DNA from: Phorcus lineatus
Lineage: Eukaryota; Mollusca; Gastropoda; Trochida; Trochidae
Direction of reading: 5' to 3'
NCBI GenBank assembly: GCA_921293015.1
Contig: OV121092.1
Span: 8,004,001-8,068,000, forward strand
DNA length: 64,000 bases
The notes beneath the pieces were generated by a model. It did no database searches and was not told the origin of the DNA. It was given only the letters and a program-made list of their open reading frames with translations. This document shows positions 27,464-37,915 of the stretch, one piece after another. The stretch's first letter is position 1, and each line of letters starts with the position of its first letter. A program made the position numbers and the translations under genes.

Positions 27464-30400
27464 TCTATCGATTGAGCAAACAAATTTTCAGTCCTATTTT
27501 TCGTTTGGGCTCCAGATTCGAGCTTACACACGTACAAATAGCCGATTTTGACCAAAAACGCGGAAAACGACTAAGTCGATAATATGCATAATGTTGTACC
27601 GAGCACGATAACTTTCTTAAAAATGCATATTTCTAAACCAAACTTTCATCAAATGTACATCACAATGTGTTCTATCGATTGAGCAAAACAAATTTTCAGT
27701 CCTATTTTTCGTTCGGGCTCCAGATTCGAGCTTAAACAGGTACAAATAGCCGATTTTGACCAAAAACGCGGAAAACGACTAAGTCGATAATATGCATATT
27801 CTTGTACCGAGCACGATAACTTTCTTAAAAATGCATATTTCTAAACCAAACTTTCATCAAATGTACATCACAATGTGTTCTATCGATTGAGCAAAACAAA
27901 TTTTCAGTCCTATTTTTCGTTTGGGCTCCAGATTCGAGCTTACACACGTACAAATAGCCGATTTTGACCAAAAGCGCGGAAAACGACTAAGTCGATAATA
28001 TGCATAATGTTGTACCGAGCACGATAACTTTCTTAAAAATGCATATTTCTAAACCAAACGTTCATCAAATGTACATCACAATGTGTTCTATCGATTGAGC
28101 AAAACAAATTTTCAGTCCTATTTTTCGTTTGGGCTCCAGGTCCGAGCTTAAACAGGTACAAATAGCCGATTTTGACCAAAAACGCGGAAAATGACTAAGT
28201 CGAAAACACGCATATTCTTGTACCGAGCACGATAACTTCGTTAAAAAAACATATTTCTAAACCAAATTTTCATTAAATGTACATCACAATGTGTTCTATC
28301 GATTGAGCAAAACAAATTTTCAGTCCTATTTTTCGTTTGGGCTCCAGGTCCGAGCTTAAACAGGTACAAATAGCCGATTTTGATCAAAAACGCCTAAAAC
28401 GACTAAGTCGATAATATGCATAATGTTGTACCGAGCACGATAACTTTCTTAAAAATGCATATTTCTAAACCAAACTTTCATCAAATGTACATCACAATGT
28501 GTTCTATCGATTGAGCAAAACAAATTTTCAGTCCTATTTTTCGTTCGGGCTCCAGATTCGAGCTTAAACAGGTACAAATAGCCGATTTTGACCAAAAACG
28601 CGGAAAACGACTAAGTCGATAATATGCATATTCTTGTACCGAGCACGATAACTTTCTTAAAAATGCATATTTCTAAACCAAACTTTCATCAAATGTACAT
28701 CACAATGTGTTCTATCGATTGAGCAAACAAATTTTCAGTCCTATTTTTCGTTTGGGCTCCAGATTCGAGCTTACACACGTACAAATAGCCGATTTTGACC
28801 AAAAACGCGGAAAACGACTAAGTCGATAATATGCATAATGTTGTACCGAGCACGATAACTTTCTTAAAAATGCATATTTCTAAACCAAACTTTCATCAAA
28901 TGTACATCACAATGTGTTCTATCGATTGAGCAAAACAAATTTTCAGTCCTATTTTTCGTTCGGGCTCCAGATTCGAGCTTAAACAGGTACAAATAGCCGA
29001 TTTTGACCAAAAAACGCGGAAAACGACTAAGTCGATAATATGCATAATGTTGTACCGAGCACGATAACTTATTTAAAAATGCATATTTCTAAACCAAACT
29101 TTCATCAAATGTACATCACAATGTGTTCTATCGATTGAGGAAAACAAATTTTCAGTCCTAGTTTTCGTTCGGGCTCCAGATTCGAGCTTAAACAGGTACA
29201 AATAGCCGATTTTGACCAAAAACGCGGAAAACGACTAAGTCGATAATATGCATATTCTTGTACCGAGCACGATAACTTTCTTAAAAATGCATATTTCTAA
29301 ACCAAACTTTCATCAAATGTACATCACAATGTGTTCTATCGATTGAGCAAAACAAATTTTCAGTCCTATTTTTCGTTCGGGCTCCAGATTCGAGCTTAAA
29401 CAGGTACAAATAGCCGATTTTGACCAAAAACGCGGAAAATGACTAAGTCGAAAACACGCATATTCTTGTACCGAGCACGATAACTTCGTTAAAAAAGCAT
29501 ATTTCTAAACCAAATTTTCATCAAATGTACATCACAATGTGTTCTATCGATTGAGCAAAACAAATTTTCAGTCCTATTTTTCGTTTGGGCTCCAGGTCCG
29601 AGCTTAAACAGGTACAAATAGCCGATTTTGATCAAAAACGCGGAAAACGGCTAAGTCGATAATATGCATAATGTTGTACCGAGCACGATAACTTTCTTAA
29701 AAATGCATATTTCTAAACCAAATTTTCATCAAATGTACATCACAATGTGTTCTATCGATTGAGCAAACAAATTTTCAGTCCTATTTTTCGTTTGGGCTCC
29801 AGGTCCGAGCTTAAACAGGTACAAATAGCCGATTTTGACCAAAAACGCGGAAAATGACTAAGTCGAAAACACGCATATTCTTGTACCGAGCACGATAACT
29901 TCGTTAAAAAAACATATTTCTAAACCAAATTTTCATTAAATGTACATCACAATGTGTTCTATCGATTGAGCAAAACAAATTTTCAGTCCTATTTTTCGTT
30001 TGGGCTCCAGGTCCGAGCTTAAACAGGTACAAATAGCCGATTTTGATCAAAAACGCCTAAAACGACTAAGTCGATAATATGCATAATGTTGTACCGAGCA
30101 CGATAACTTTCTTAAAAATGCATATTTCTAAACCAAACTTTCATCAAATGTACATCACAATGTGTTCTATCGATTGAGCAAAACAAATTTTCAGTCCTAT
30201 TTTTCGTTCGGGCTCCAGATTCGAGCTTAAACAGGTACAAATAGCCGATTTTGACCAAAAACGCGGAAAACGACTAAGTCGATAATATGCATATTCTTGT
30301 ACCGAGCACGATAACTTTCTTAAAAATGCATATTTCTAAACCAAACTTTCATCAAATGTACATCACAATGTGTTCTATCGATTGAGCAAACAAATTTTCA

Positions 30401-33400
30401 GTCCTATTTTTCGTTTGGGCTCCAGATTCGAGCTTACACACGTACAAATAGCCGATTTTGACCAAAAACGCGGAAAACGACTAAGTCGATAATATGCATA
30501 ATGTTGTACCGAGCACGATAACTTTCTTAAAAATGCATATTTCTAAACCAAACTTTCATCAAATGTACATCACAATGTGTTCTATCGATTGAGCAAAACA
30601 AATTTTCAGTCCTATTTTTCGTTCGGGCTCCAGATTCGAGCTTAAACAGGTACAAATAGCCGATTTTGACCAAAAACGCGGAAAACGACTAAGTCGATAA
30701 TATGCATATTCTTGTACCGAGCACGATAACTTTCTTAAAAATGCATATTTCTAAACCAAACTTTCATCAAATGTACATCACAATGTGTTCTATCGATTGA
30801 GCAAAACAAATTTTCAGTCCTATTTTTCGTTTGGGCTCCAGATTCGAGCTTACACACGTACAAATAGCCGATTTTGACCAAAAGCGCGGAAAACGACTAA
30901 GTCGATAATATGCATAATGTTGTACCGAGCACGATAACTTTCTTAAAAATGCATATTTCTAAACCAAACGTTCATCAAATGTACATCACAATGTGTTCTA
31001 TCGATTGAGCAAAACAAATTTTCAGTCCTATTTTTCGTTTGGGCTCCAGGTCCGAGCTTAAACAGGTACAAATAGCCGATTTTGACCAAAAACGCGGAAA
31101 ATGACTAAGTCGAAAACACGCATATTCTTGTACCGAGCACGATAACTTCGTTAAAAAAACATATTTCTAAACCAAATTTTCATTAAATGTACATCACAAT
31201 GTGTTCTATCGATTGAGCAAAACAAATTTTCAGTCCTATTTTTCGTTTGGGCTCCAGGTCCGAGCTTAAACAGGTACAAATAGCCGATTTTGATCAAAAA
31301 CGCCTAAAACGACTAAGTCGATAATATGCATAATGTTGTACCGAGCACGATAACTTTCTTAAAAATGCATATTTCTAAACCAAACTTTCATCAAATGTAC
31401 ATCACAATGTGTTCTATCGATTGAGCAAAACAAATTTTCAGTCCTATTTTTCGTTCGGGCTCCAGATTCGAGCTTAAACAGGTACAAATAGCCGATTTTG
31501 ACCAAAAACGCGGAAAACGACTAAGTCGATAATATGCATATTCTTGTACCGAGCACGATAACTTTCTTAAAAATGCATATTTCTAAACCAAACTTTCATC
31601 AAATGTACATCACAATGTGTTCTATCGATTGAGCAAACAAATTTTCAGTCCTATTTTTCGTTTGGGCTCCAGATTCGAGCTTACACACGTACAAATAGCC
31701 GATTTTGACCAAAAACGCGGAAAACGACTAAGTCGATAATATGCATAATGTTGTACCGAGCACGATAACTTTCTTAAAAATGCATATTTCTAAACCAAAC
31801 TTTCATCAAATGTACATCACAATGTGTTCTATCGATTGAGCAAAACAAATTTTCAGTCCTATTTTTCGTTCGGGCTCCAGATTCGAGCTTAAACAGGTAC
31901 AAATAGCCGATTTTGACCAAAAAACGCGGAAAACGACTAAGTCGATAATATGCATAATGTTGTACCGAGCACGATAACTTATTTAAAAATGCATATTTCT
32001 AAACCAAACTTTCATCAAATGTACATCACAATGTGTTCTATCGATTGAGGAAAACAAATTTTCAGTCCTAGTTTTCGTTCGGGCTCCAGATTCGAGCTTA
32101 AACAGGTACAAATAGCCGATTTTGACCAAAAACGCGGAAAACGACTAAGTCGATAATATGCATATTCTTGTACCGAGCACGATAACTTTCTTAAAAATGC
32201 ATATTTCTAAACCAAACTTTCATCAAATGTACATCACAATGTGTTCTATCGATTGAGCAAAACAAATTTTCAGTCCTATTTTTCGTTCGGGCTCCAGATT
32301 CGAGCTTAAACAGGTACAAATAGCCGATTTTGACCAAAAACGCGGAAAATGACTAAGTCGAAAACACGCATATTCTTGTACCGAGCACGATAACTTCGTT
32401 AAAAAAGCATATTTCTAAACCAAATTTTCATCAAATGTACATCACAATGTGTTCTATCGATTGAGCAAAACAAATTTTCAGTCCTATTTTTCGTTTGGGC
32501 TCCAGGTCCGAGCTTAAACAGGTACAAATAGCCGATTTTGATCAAAAACGCGGAAAACGGCTAAGTCGATAATATGCATAATGTTGTACCGAGCACGATA
32601 ACTTTCTTAAAAATGCATATTTCTAAACCAAATTTTCATCAAATGTACATCACAATGTGTTCTATCGATTGAGCAAACAAATTTTCAGTCCTATTTTTCG
32701 TTTGGGCTCCAGATTCGAGCTTACACACGTACAAATAGCCGATTTTGACCAAAAACGCGGAAAACGACTAAGTCAATAATATGCATAATGTTGTACCGAG
32801 CACGATAACTTTCTTAAAAATGCATATTTCTAAACCAAACTTTCATCAAATGTACATCACAATGTGTTCTATCGATTGAGCAAAACAAATTTTCAGTCCT
32901 AGTTTTCGTTCGGGCTCCAGATTCGAGCTTAAACAGGTACAAATAGCCGATTTTGACCAAAAACGCGGAAAACGACTAAGTCGATAATATGCATATTCTT
33001 GTACCGAGCACGATAACTTTCTTAAAAATGCATATTTCTAAACCAAACTTTCATCAAATGTACATCACAATGTGTTCTATCGATTGAGCAAAACAAATTT
33101 TCAGTCCTATTTTTCGTTCGGGCTCCAGATTCGAGCTTAAACAGGTACAAATAGCCGATTTTGACCAAAAACGCGGAAAATGACTAAGTCGAAAACACGC
33201 ATATTCTTGTACCGAGCACGATAACTTCGTTAAAAAAGCATATTTCTAAACCAAATTTTCATCAAATGTACATCACAATGTGTTCTATCGATTGAGCAAA
33301 CAAATTTTCAGTCCTATTTTTCGTTTGGGCTCCAGATTCGAGCTTACACACGTACAAATAGCCGATTTTGACCAAAAACGCGGAAAACGACTAAGTCAAT

Positions 33401-33816
33401 AATATGCATAATGTTGTACCGAGCACGATAACTTTCTTAAAAATGCATATTTCTAAACCAAACTTTCATCAAATGTACATCACAATGTGTTCTATCGATT
33501 GAGCAAAACAAATTTTCAGTCCTAGTTTTCGTTCGGGCTCCAGATTCGAGCTTAAACAGGTACAAATAGCCGATTTTGACCAAAAACGCGGAAAACGACT
33601 AAGTCGATAATATGCATATTCTTGTACCGAGCACGATAACTTTCTTAAAAATGCATATTTCTAAACCAAACTTTCATCAAATGTACATCACAATGTGTTC
33701 TATCGATTGAGCAAAACAAATTTTCAGTCCTAGTTTTCGTTCGGGCTCCAGATTCGAGCTTAAACAGGTACAAATAGCCGATTTTGACCAAAAACGCGGA
33801 AAACGACTAAGTCGAT

Positions 33817-33828
33817 AATATGCATATT
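33817..33828. repeat. 12 bp palindrome at the insertion site
   Basis: AATATGCATATT, a perfect dyad present in A-class monomers (for example 11353-11364), lies immediately left of the inserted element. Its last three bases, ATT, form the target duplication. Confidence 0.9.
33826..33828. repeat. Left target-site duplication ATT
   Basis: Intact monomers read GCATATTCTTG. Here the sequence reads GCATATT followed by CACTG, and the right junction reads CAGTG followed by ATTCTTG. Removing the element and one ATT restores the monomer exactly. A 4 bp ATTC duplication is the alternative parse if the element starts at 33830, but then the ends no longer pair as CACTG/CAGTG. Confidence 0.8.
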
Positions 33829-33851
33829 CACTGCAAGAAAAGGTGGGGTTT
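33829..33851 (+). repeat. Left terminal inverted repeat
   Basis: Starts CACTGCAAGAAAAGG and ends GTTT. Compared with the reverse complement of 43632-43654 it shares CACTG, an A at position 7, the GAAAA tract (offset by one base) and the final GTTT. Confidence 0.7.
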
Positions 33852-34010
33852 CCTCATGCATTATACGGCATTAAACCCTAAGAGTTTAATGCAATTTCCT
33901 CTGGAGGAAACCCTAGGCGTTTAATGACATTTCATCAGCATTAACCAGGGAATTTCCTCAGCGAAGGAAATGCCATGAAACTTAATTAAACTAGAGGAAA
34001 CTGCAGGAAA
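33849..34010. repeat. Left subterminal repeat cluster
   Basis: TTTCCTC at 33849-33855, 33895-33901 and 33953-33959. GAGGAAA at 33904-33910 and 33994-34000. ATTAAAC at 33870-33876 and 33985-33991. GTTTAAT at 33884-33890 and 33919-33925. Related GAAGGAAA and GCAGGAAA copies occur near 33963 and 34003. These are plausible transposase-binding sites, as in the subterminal regions of CACTA elements. Confidence 0.7.
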
Positions 34011-35684
34011 TGTTTGTGTTTGTGTCAAGTTGAAATTTTTTATTTCTTTACAATTATCTGTTGAAGAAATGTTTAGTAGAGGTAACATGAAATAATAAGT
34101 TATGTCCTGTTTAGAGAATTTTGGTGTATCTTTGTTGTACAAATGAAAAAAAAGATACTGAAACACTCTGAATAAATATTTATATATAAAAATGTTTACT
34201 AAATTACATAAATAGTGATAAAAAGCGTTAATTGAATTTTATATTCTAACCTTATACTCTACTAAGTGAAATGGACATTAATAAAAAAAATTAAAGGGTT
34301 TGTACTGGTGTATTAAAGGGATAAATGGTACCTTTCATTCATAGGCATAATCATACGTTACAACATAGAAATATGATTTTAATTTTTAGTTCAATTCATT
34401 GATGTGATCGTTATTGGAGACATTGCGTAGCCCGGTGACAAAGCTTAGTAAATGCTCATGGCTGTGACTGAAAACTACATTCAAAATATGTTCTACAAAT
34501 GAAATGCAAATAAACCGTTTATACATAATTTATTCTATCAAAGCAAGTAAACTGATAGTTCAGCTGCAAAACAAACATATGAAACTTACCTTTTTCAGAG
34601 AATTTATCCATTCAAACACAAATATCCAAATCCTGTTATAGGAATGAACACTTATTCAACTATTATGACTGATCTTTGATAGCACAAGTTGACGGCGGAA
34701 AGTTTAACCTACCACTACCAAAGTTTTTTCACATTATGACAAATCATGAACAAATTTTATGACTGTCTAATGCTTACTAAAGTTCATTGGTTGTTATTTA
34801 GCCCCTGAGATCTCATTGGACAACTTGTCAATGTCGAGTTACTTTTTGTTTTTATAAAGCAGTCACGTGACGCGCCACCCTAATGACATAGAGATTTAGA
34901 GGGGGTCACCTCTCTGCACCTGCATGTGTTAATACAGCGTCCTTGACATCTATCTAACGAGTGGTCACCGTATGGCATGTAATTGGTCTGAGTGACTTGT
35001 CTGAATGGAAACAGACACTAACAAAACAAATACCGTCTCTGTGAAAACAATGCTTTATTTCTGTACAGAATATATGTAGTGAAAATGAAATTAATATTTA
35101 CAGTTCATAGATGTATAACTGTTTTCAACGACATTTGTTTGCAGTTTAATTTTGTACAGACTATTACAGTTTACCTATGATCCAAGATCATTTGTGTGGA
35201 TCATTGCTATCATAGATATTCTTTTGAATCACCTATAAGTGAAATAAAGGGGTTTTGGCGCTGATTTAATAGGGACTGCGTCTGTGCATGTCTTCATTTT
35301 TGTCGGCATGACTTGTGTTTTCCGGTTTGCAGGAACCTATACAAATAATTGGTAAAGCTTGTTTGAAACAAGTAGACGCTTAAACCCCAACCCAACAACA
35401 ACGAACAAAGTTTAGATGTAAACAGTTTATCGTTAACGCATAATAAATACAAGCAATAATCACCCTTAAAATCATCAAGTAATGAGGCAAAGAAACAAGG
35501 TGACAGTTATATTGAAAATGTATACCTAAGTATATTTCACTTTTTGTGAAACTAACAGAGCAGGGGATTATACTGGCCAACTGCATCTTGCGAACAATAG
35601 AGGTAATTGGTGAGTTAAAATCGAAAAGTCAATTAGTGAGTAGCCAGTGCCTTCAGTCAGGGTGAGCGAAAATTCGTATATACA
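34011..35684. other. AT-rich element interior, no gene recognised
   Basis: About 1.7 kb of AT-rich single-copy-looking sequence. Short ORFs (minus strand at 33921-34166 and 35380-35586) have composition typical of random AT-rich reading frames and no motif I recognise. One local GC-richer patch at about 34855-34990 contains a perfect 10 bp palindrome GTCACGTGAC (34862-34871), which holds an E-box. No tRNA, satellite or further transposon end was seen. Confidence 0.6.
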
Positions 35685-35906
35685 GAAGAAGAAGAAGAAA
35701 TATATTTTATTTAAGTGTCACACAATGTACATACATAGAGCGAGTTATATCAACGTGTTAAAAGTACACTGTCCGGCCAGGAATGGCCTATGAGACACTA
35801 GATAACATTATAAGTCACTTTAATAATAGCTAAAAGCGCGTAAGCGCTAAAAAATTAAAATGTAAGTATATATGTATATTTATTAATTCATGAGCACCTG
35901 TTTTAA

Positions 35907-36314
35907 TTAGATGGTGGCATTTCTTCTTCGTCTAAACATAGTGCTTGTTGTAGCGGCAAGTGGTTGGGAGAGTTGGGGAGAATGCATAAGAAAAATTACC
36001 TGGTCTGTTGGAGACATATTAATAAATTGACTATCAATAGCTTGGGCTTTAAACCATAAAGATAATCTGGCATCAGAATAAAAATTACATGTAGTAAGAA
36101 AGTGTATCTCATCCTCTACTTCAGAGGAAGTACAATATTTGCATATACGTTGATTTAATGGGGTCTTCGGGCGAGAAAAGCGACCTAATTCTAAAGGGAG
36201 AGATCCACATCTTAGTTTGGCTAAAATAATTCGCTGTGAGTGGTCAGAAACTAAGCGAACATAAGGTGAAACTTTCAAAGTGTTTTTAAACAATCTAAAT
36301 GTTCTAAGCTTATT
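35907..36314 (-). pseudogene. C-terminal fragment of non-LTR reverse transcriptase
   Basis: The reading frame is open from the left SINE target duplication to a TAA stop at 35907-35909, about 135 codons. A TTG at 36291-36293 is only a nominal start; the frame really continues upstream (NKLRTFRLFKNTLK) and is cut by the SINE. Numbering from that TTG, the recognisable pattern is: an RIILAKLRCGS segment at residues 21-31, LELGRFSRPKTP at 34-45, then a CCHC zinc-knuckle-like group with C51, C54, H64 and C69 around an EVEDEIHF core. The order KLRTY/F..FK, AKLR.GS, L...GR, R.C..C, EDE.HF...C is a signature I associate with the C-terminal region of many animal non-LTR retrotransposon polyproteins, beyond the catalytic RT domain. 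The tail MFRRRRNATI is basic. The catalytic RT and endonuclease domains are absent, so this is a relic with no activity expected. Confidence 0.75.
36303..36314 (+). repeat. Left target-site duplication of the SINE
   Basis: TCTAAGCTTATT, identical to 36634-36645. The first T may instead belong to the flank, giving 11 bp. Confidence 0.9.
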
Positions 36315-36324
36315 GGGGGCGGGA

Positions 36325-36335
36325 TAGCGCAGTGG
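36325..36335 (+). promoter_or_regulatory. Pol III A box of the SINE
   Basis: TAGCGCAGTGG matches the TRGYNNARNGG consensus of tRNA-gene A boxes. Confidence 0.85.
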
Positions 36336-36368
36336 TTAGCGCGTTCGGCTTCGGATCAGGAGGTCCGT

Positions 36369-36379
36369 GGTTCGAATCC
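36369..36379 (+). promoter_or_regulatory. Pol III B box of the SINE
   Basis: GGTTCGAATCC matches the GGTTCGANNCC B-box consensus and starts 44 bp after the A-box start. Confidence 0.9.
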
Positions 36380-36633
36380 CGCCAGGGGCTCGGCAACTTT
36401 GTCTGCAGTAGAGAACTGTTCTACAAGCAGTGAGGTTTCGGTGCAATGCTGCACTGAAATTCAGCGCAGTACCACCCATGGTTCGCTAGTTCCAGCCGAT
36501 GCTCGCAGGTTTCACCGCAATGCATAGCCACAAAAGTGTTGCGGGCTTTCTCCCTGCAATAATACTAGCAGCCGCGTTATAAGTGAAATAATCTTGAAAG
36601 CGGCGTTAAACACCAACTCACTCACTCACTCAC

Positions 36634-36645
36634 TCTAAGCTTATT
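36634..36645 (+). repeat. Right target-site duplication of the SINE
   Basis: TCTAAGCTTATT directly after the CTCA tail, identical to the left copy. Confidence 0.9.
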
Positions 36646-37518
36646 ACCATTAGTCATATATTCATTTCTGTATTATAACCAAACGTTTTAATCCATTAAA
36701 ACAACGTAAGTTACCTTCTGTGAAACTTCAAAGGGTTTTGACTGTAATGACAAATGTTGCTTTCATTGTAAGACGCCTGAGATTCAAAGATCAATCAATT
36801 ACTACTTTTGCTAGAAAATTGATATCTATCTGGAATCTAGATAAGATATCACAGACAGTGTATTTAAAGCAAATTAAAGCACTATTTCATAACAATCAGT
36901 AAGAAGGGATTAATGTAGAATTTTAAAGATAAATCTATCAAAAGTGTAAGGGAAATACGTCATTACAACTCTATACTGAAAATAAAGATTTTTTTACTAC
37001 GGACGCTTCTTAACTTGTGCTTGAAATGTGTCTTTCACGGCATTGAACTCACTACCAATAAGAAATTGATATGTATAGCGACAAGGAATCCATAATAACA
37101 ATTCATAGATAATATCTACCGCTTCTATAATCATCTGTCAAAGTTTGGTGCCTAATGAAAATCTTAATTAGCAACACATTTTCCAATTCACAATAACAAT
37201 GCATAATAAATTAGATAATAAAGTTAGCGATGTGATTCAACTGGAATTCTTTATAAAATGAATTATGATAATTTCAATTATTTACATATTGATAAAATAC
37301 TTATCAAAAGTTAAATATCCCTTACTTATTATTGTCCAAAATATAGATAGAAGATATATTTCATGTTATACAATATCATGGGAATAGGTTGCCAGAAATA
37401 TGTCTATATTTTGAAAAAAGCATGTCGCATGACATTTTTTTAGATTAGATTTTGAAACATGGCATAAACAAATAGAGGCCAAAAGAGCATTGAAGAATGT
37501 TATATTATTACTCTTACC
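36646..37518. other. LINE remnant edge and AT-rich DNA
   Basis: The first ~30 bp continue the interrupted LINE frame on the minus strand before a stop. The rest is AT-rich without recognisable coding or repeat content. A plus-strand 60-codon ORF at 36720-36902 has no motif I can name, and its minus-strand reading is not obviously retroelement-like either. The exact 5' boundary of the LINE fragment was not found. Confidence 0.5.
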
Positions 37519-37711
37519 TCACCTATCTGAGGCGTAGAAGACAGCATTCATCTTTGTATTATTTCTTGGAGCAAAACTAGTGAACAGTGGTGTACGGTAC
37601 ACATCAAAACAACATGCAAAGTGAGTAAAGGATTTTAATACGTTTAATTGTTTTCTATTATCATGAGTGGGCTCGTTAACCTTAATCCTCACATCTTCAT
37701 CGTCAAACAAC
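37519..37711 (-). CDS. Possible orphan coding exon, function unknown
   Basis: A minus-strand open stretch of about 63 codons with a mixed, protein-like composition (FDDEDVRIKVNEPTHDNRK, then an aromatic and cysteine-containing segment ending NAVFYASDR). This contrasts with the Leu/Ile/Tyr/Phe-rich noise elsewhere in the insert. It opens with a TTG rather than ATG. Just past its last sense codons, the minus strand reads AGATAGGTGAGGTAAGAGT, containing two good splice-donor-like sequences (GTGAGG and GTAAGA). A second open frame (37703-37915, minus) abuts upstream in another frame, which could mean an intron or a frameshift. I recognise no family. It may be a captured host exon, a decayed transposase exon, or chance. 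Confidence 0.2.
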
Positions 37712-37915
37712 AGGAAATGTTAAATACCGGGACAGCTTCACAAATGTCTTTCTCGGGTTGTTGCTATAAAGATTTGGATTATATGTTTCTCTGTCGATCA
37801 CACATATTATTTTTTTCTTATTGGCATCTACATTTAAATGAAATATATACGACATACTTCTTCCTTTCCATATTCCCCACTCTTTTAGACAAAAGGAGCA
37901 CACTGTGACTAACAT

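Larger units (their letters stand above)
1..33828. repeat. 208 bp satellite array, left segment
   Basis: Uninterrupted head-to-tail array of a ~208 bp monomer, about 160 copies, all in one orientation. I phase each unit at the TCTATCGATTGAGCAAAAC motif (positions 1, 209, 417 and so on). Invariant landmarks in nearly every copy are the ATCGAT site, a CCTATTTTTCG run, GGGCTCCAG, ACAAATAGCCGATTTTGA, TTGTACCGAGCACGATAAC, CATATTTCTAAACCAAA and AAATGTACATCACAATGTGT. Most copies are exactly 208 bp. Recurrent 207 bp copies lack one A in GAGCAAAAC, and 209-210 bp copies have an extra A or two before CGCGG. Monomers differ at about a dozen linked diagnostic sites that define classes arranged as higher-order repeats. 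Short minus-strand ORFs of 60-65 codons recur in it. They are by-products of the repeat: the period is 1 modulo 3, so reading frames break from unit to unit. No gene lies here. A centromeric or pericentromeric location is inferred from the layered tandem structure. Confidence 0.98.
27464..33828. repeat. Second-family satellite block with ~2.9 kb duplication
   Basis: Starts with a 207 bp monomer. The rare GAGGAAAAC marker occurs at 29137 and 32047, 2910 bp apart (14 monomers with two one-base losses). Surrounding units keep the same order in both copies, including a B-C-D-A stretch of first-family units. The final units carry CCTAGTTTTCG. The array stops inside a monomer at 33828, where the 9.8 kb element is inserted. 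Confidence 0.8.
35685..36314 (-). mobile_element. 3' end of a non-LTR retrotransposon (LINE), truncated
   Basis: Minus-strand fragment. It ends (at low coordinates) in a (TTC)5 tract, seen as (GAA)5 at 35685-35699 on the plus strand. Above that is a ~200 bp untranslated-like stretch and then the last part of an RT-type ORF (35907-36314). The reading frame resumes beyond the SINE at 36646 for about ten residues, reading EYMTNGN before KLRTF, and then hits a stop, so the element is 5'-truncated or decayed. Simple-repeat 3' tails are common in several non-LTR clades. The clade (Jockey, CR1, Nimb or other) cannot be fixed from this piece. Confidence 0.75.
36315..36633 (+). mobile_element. tRNA-derived SINE, full length (~319 bp)
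   Basis: The head resembles a tRNA gene with an internal RNA polymerase III promoter: A box TAGCGCAGTGG at 36325-36335 and B box GGTTCGAATCC at 36369-36379, spaced as in tRNA genes. About 210 bp of tRNA-unrelated body follows, ending in GAAAGCGGCGTTAAACACC and a (CTCA)n tail (about 36617-36635). It sits inside the minus-strand LINE fragment in the opposite orientation and is flanked by perfect 12 bp duplications. It is therefore an intact retroposition product younger than the LINE copy. The tRNA fold is degraded (T-arm and acceptor pairing are poor), so it is not a functional tRNA. I associate the GCGGCGTTAAAC body with a CTCA tail with molluscan SINEs, from memory. Confidence 0.9.

Noticed and set aside
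1..33828. CRISPR array or bacterial tandem repeats
   Set aside because: The whole 208 bp unit repeats with no unique spacers, and the SINE, LINE and HOR structure are eukaryotic.
36315..36390. Functional tRNA gene
   Set aside because: A and B boxes are good, but T-arm and acceptor stems do not pair properly, and the unit continues into a SINE body with a (CTCA)n tail and target duplications.
36720..36902. Plus-strand 60-codon ORF as a gene
   Set aside because: No motif, short, AT-rich, next to a LINE relic; consistent with chance.
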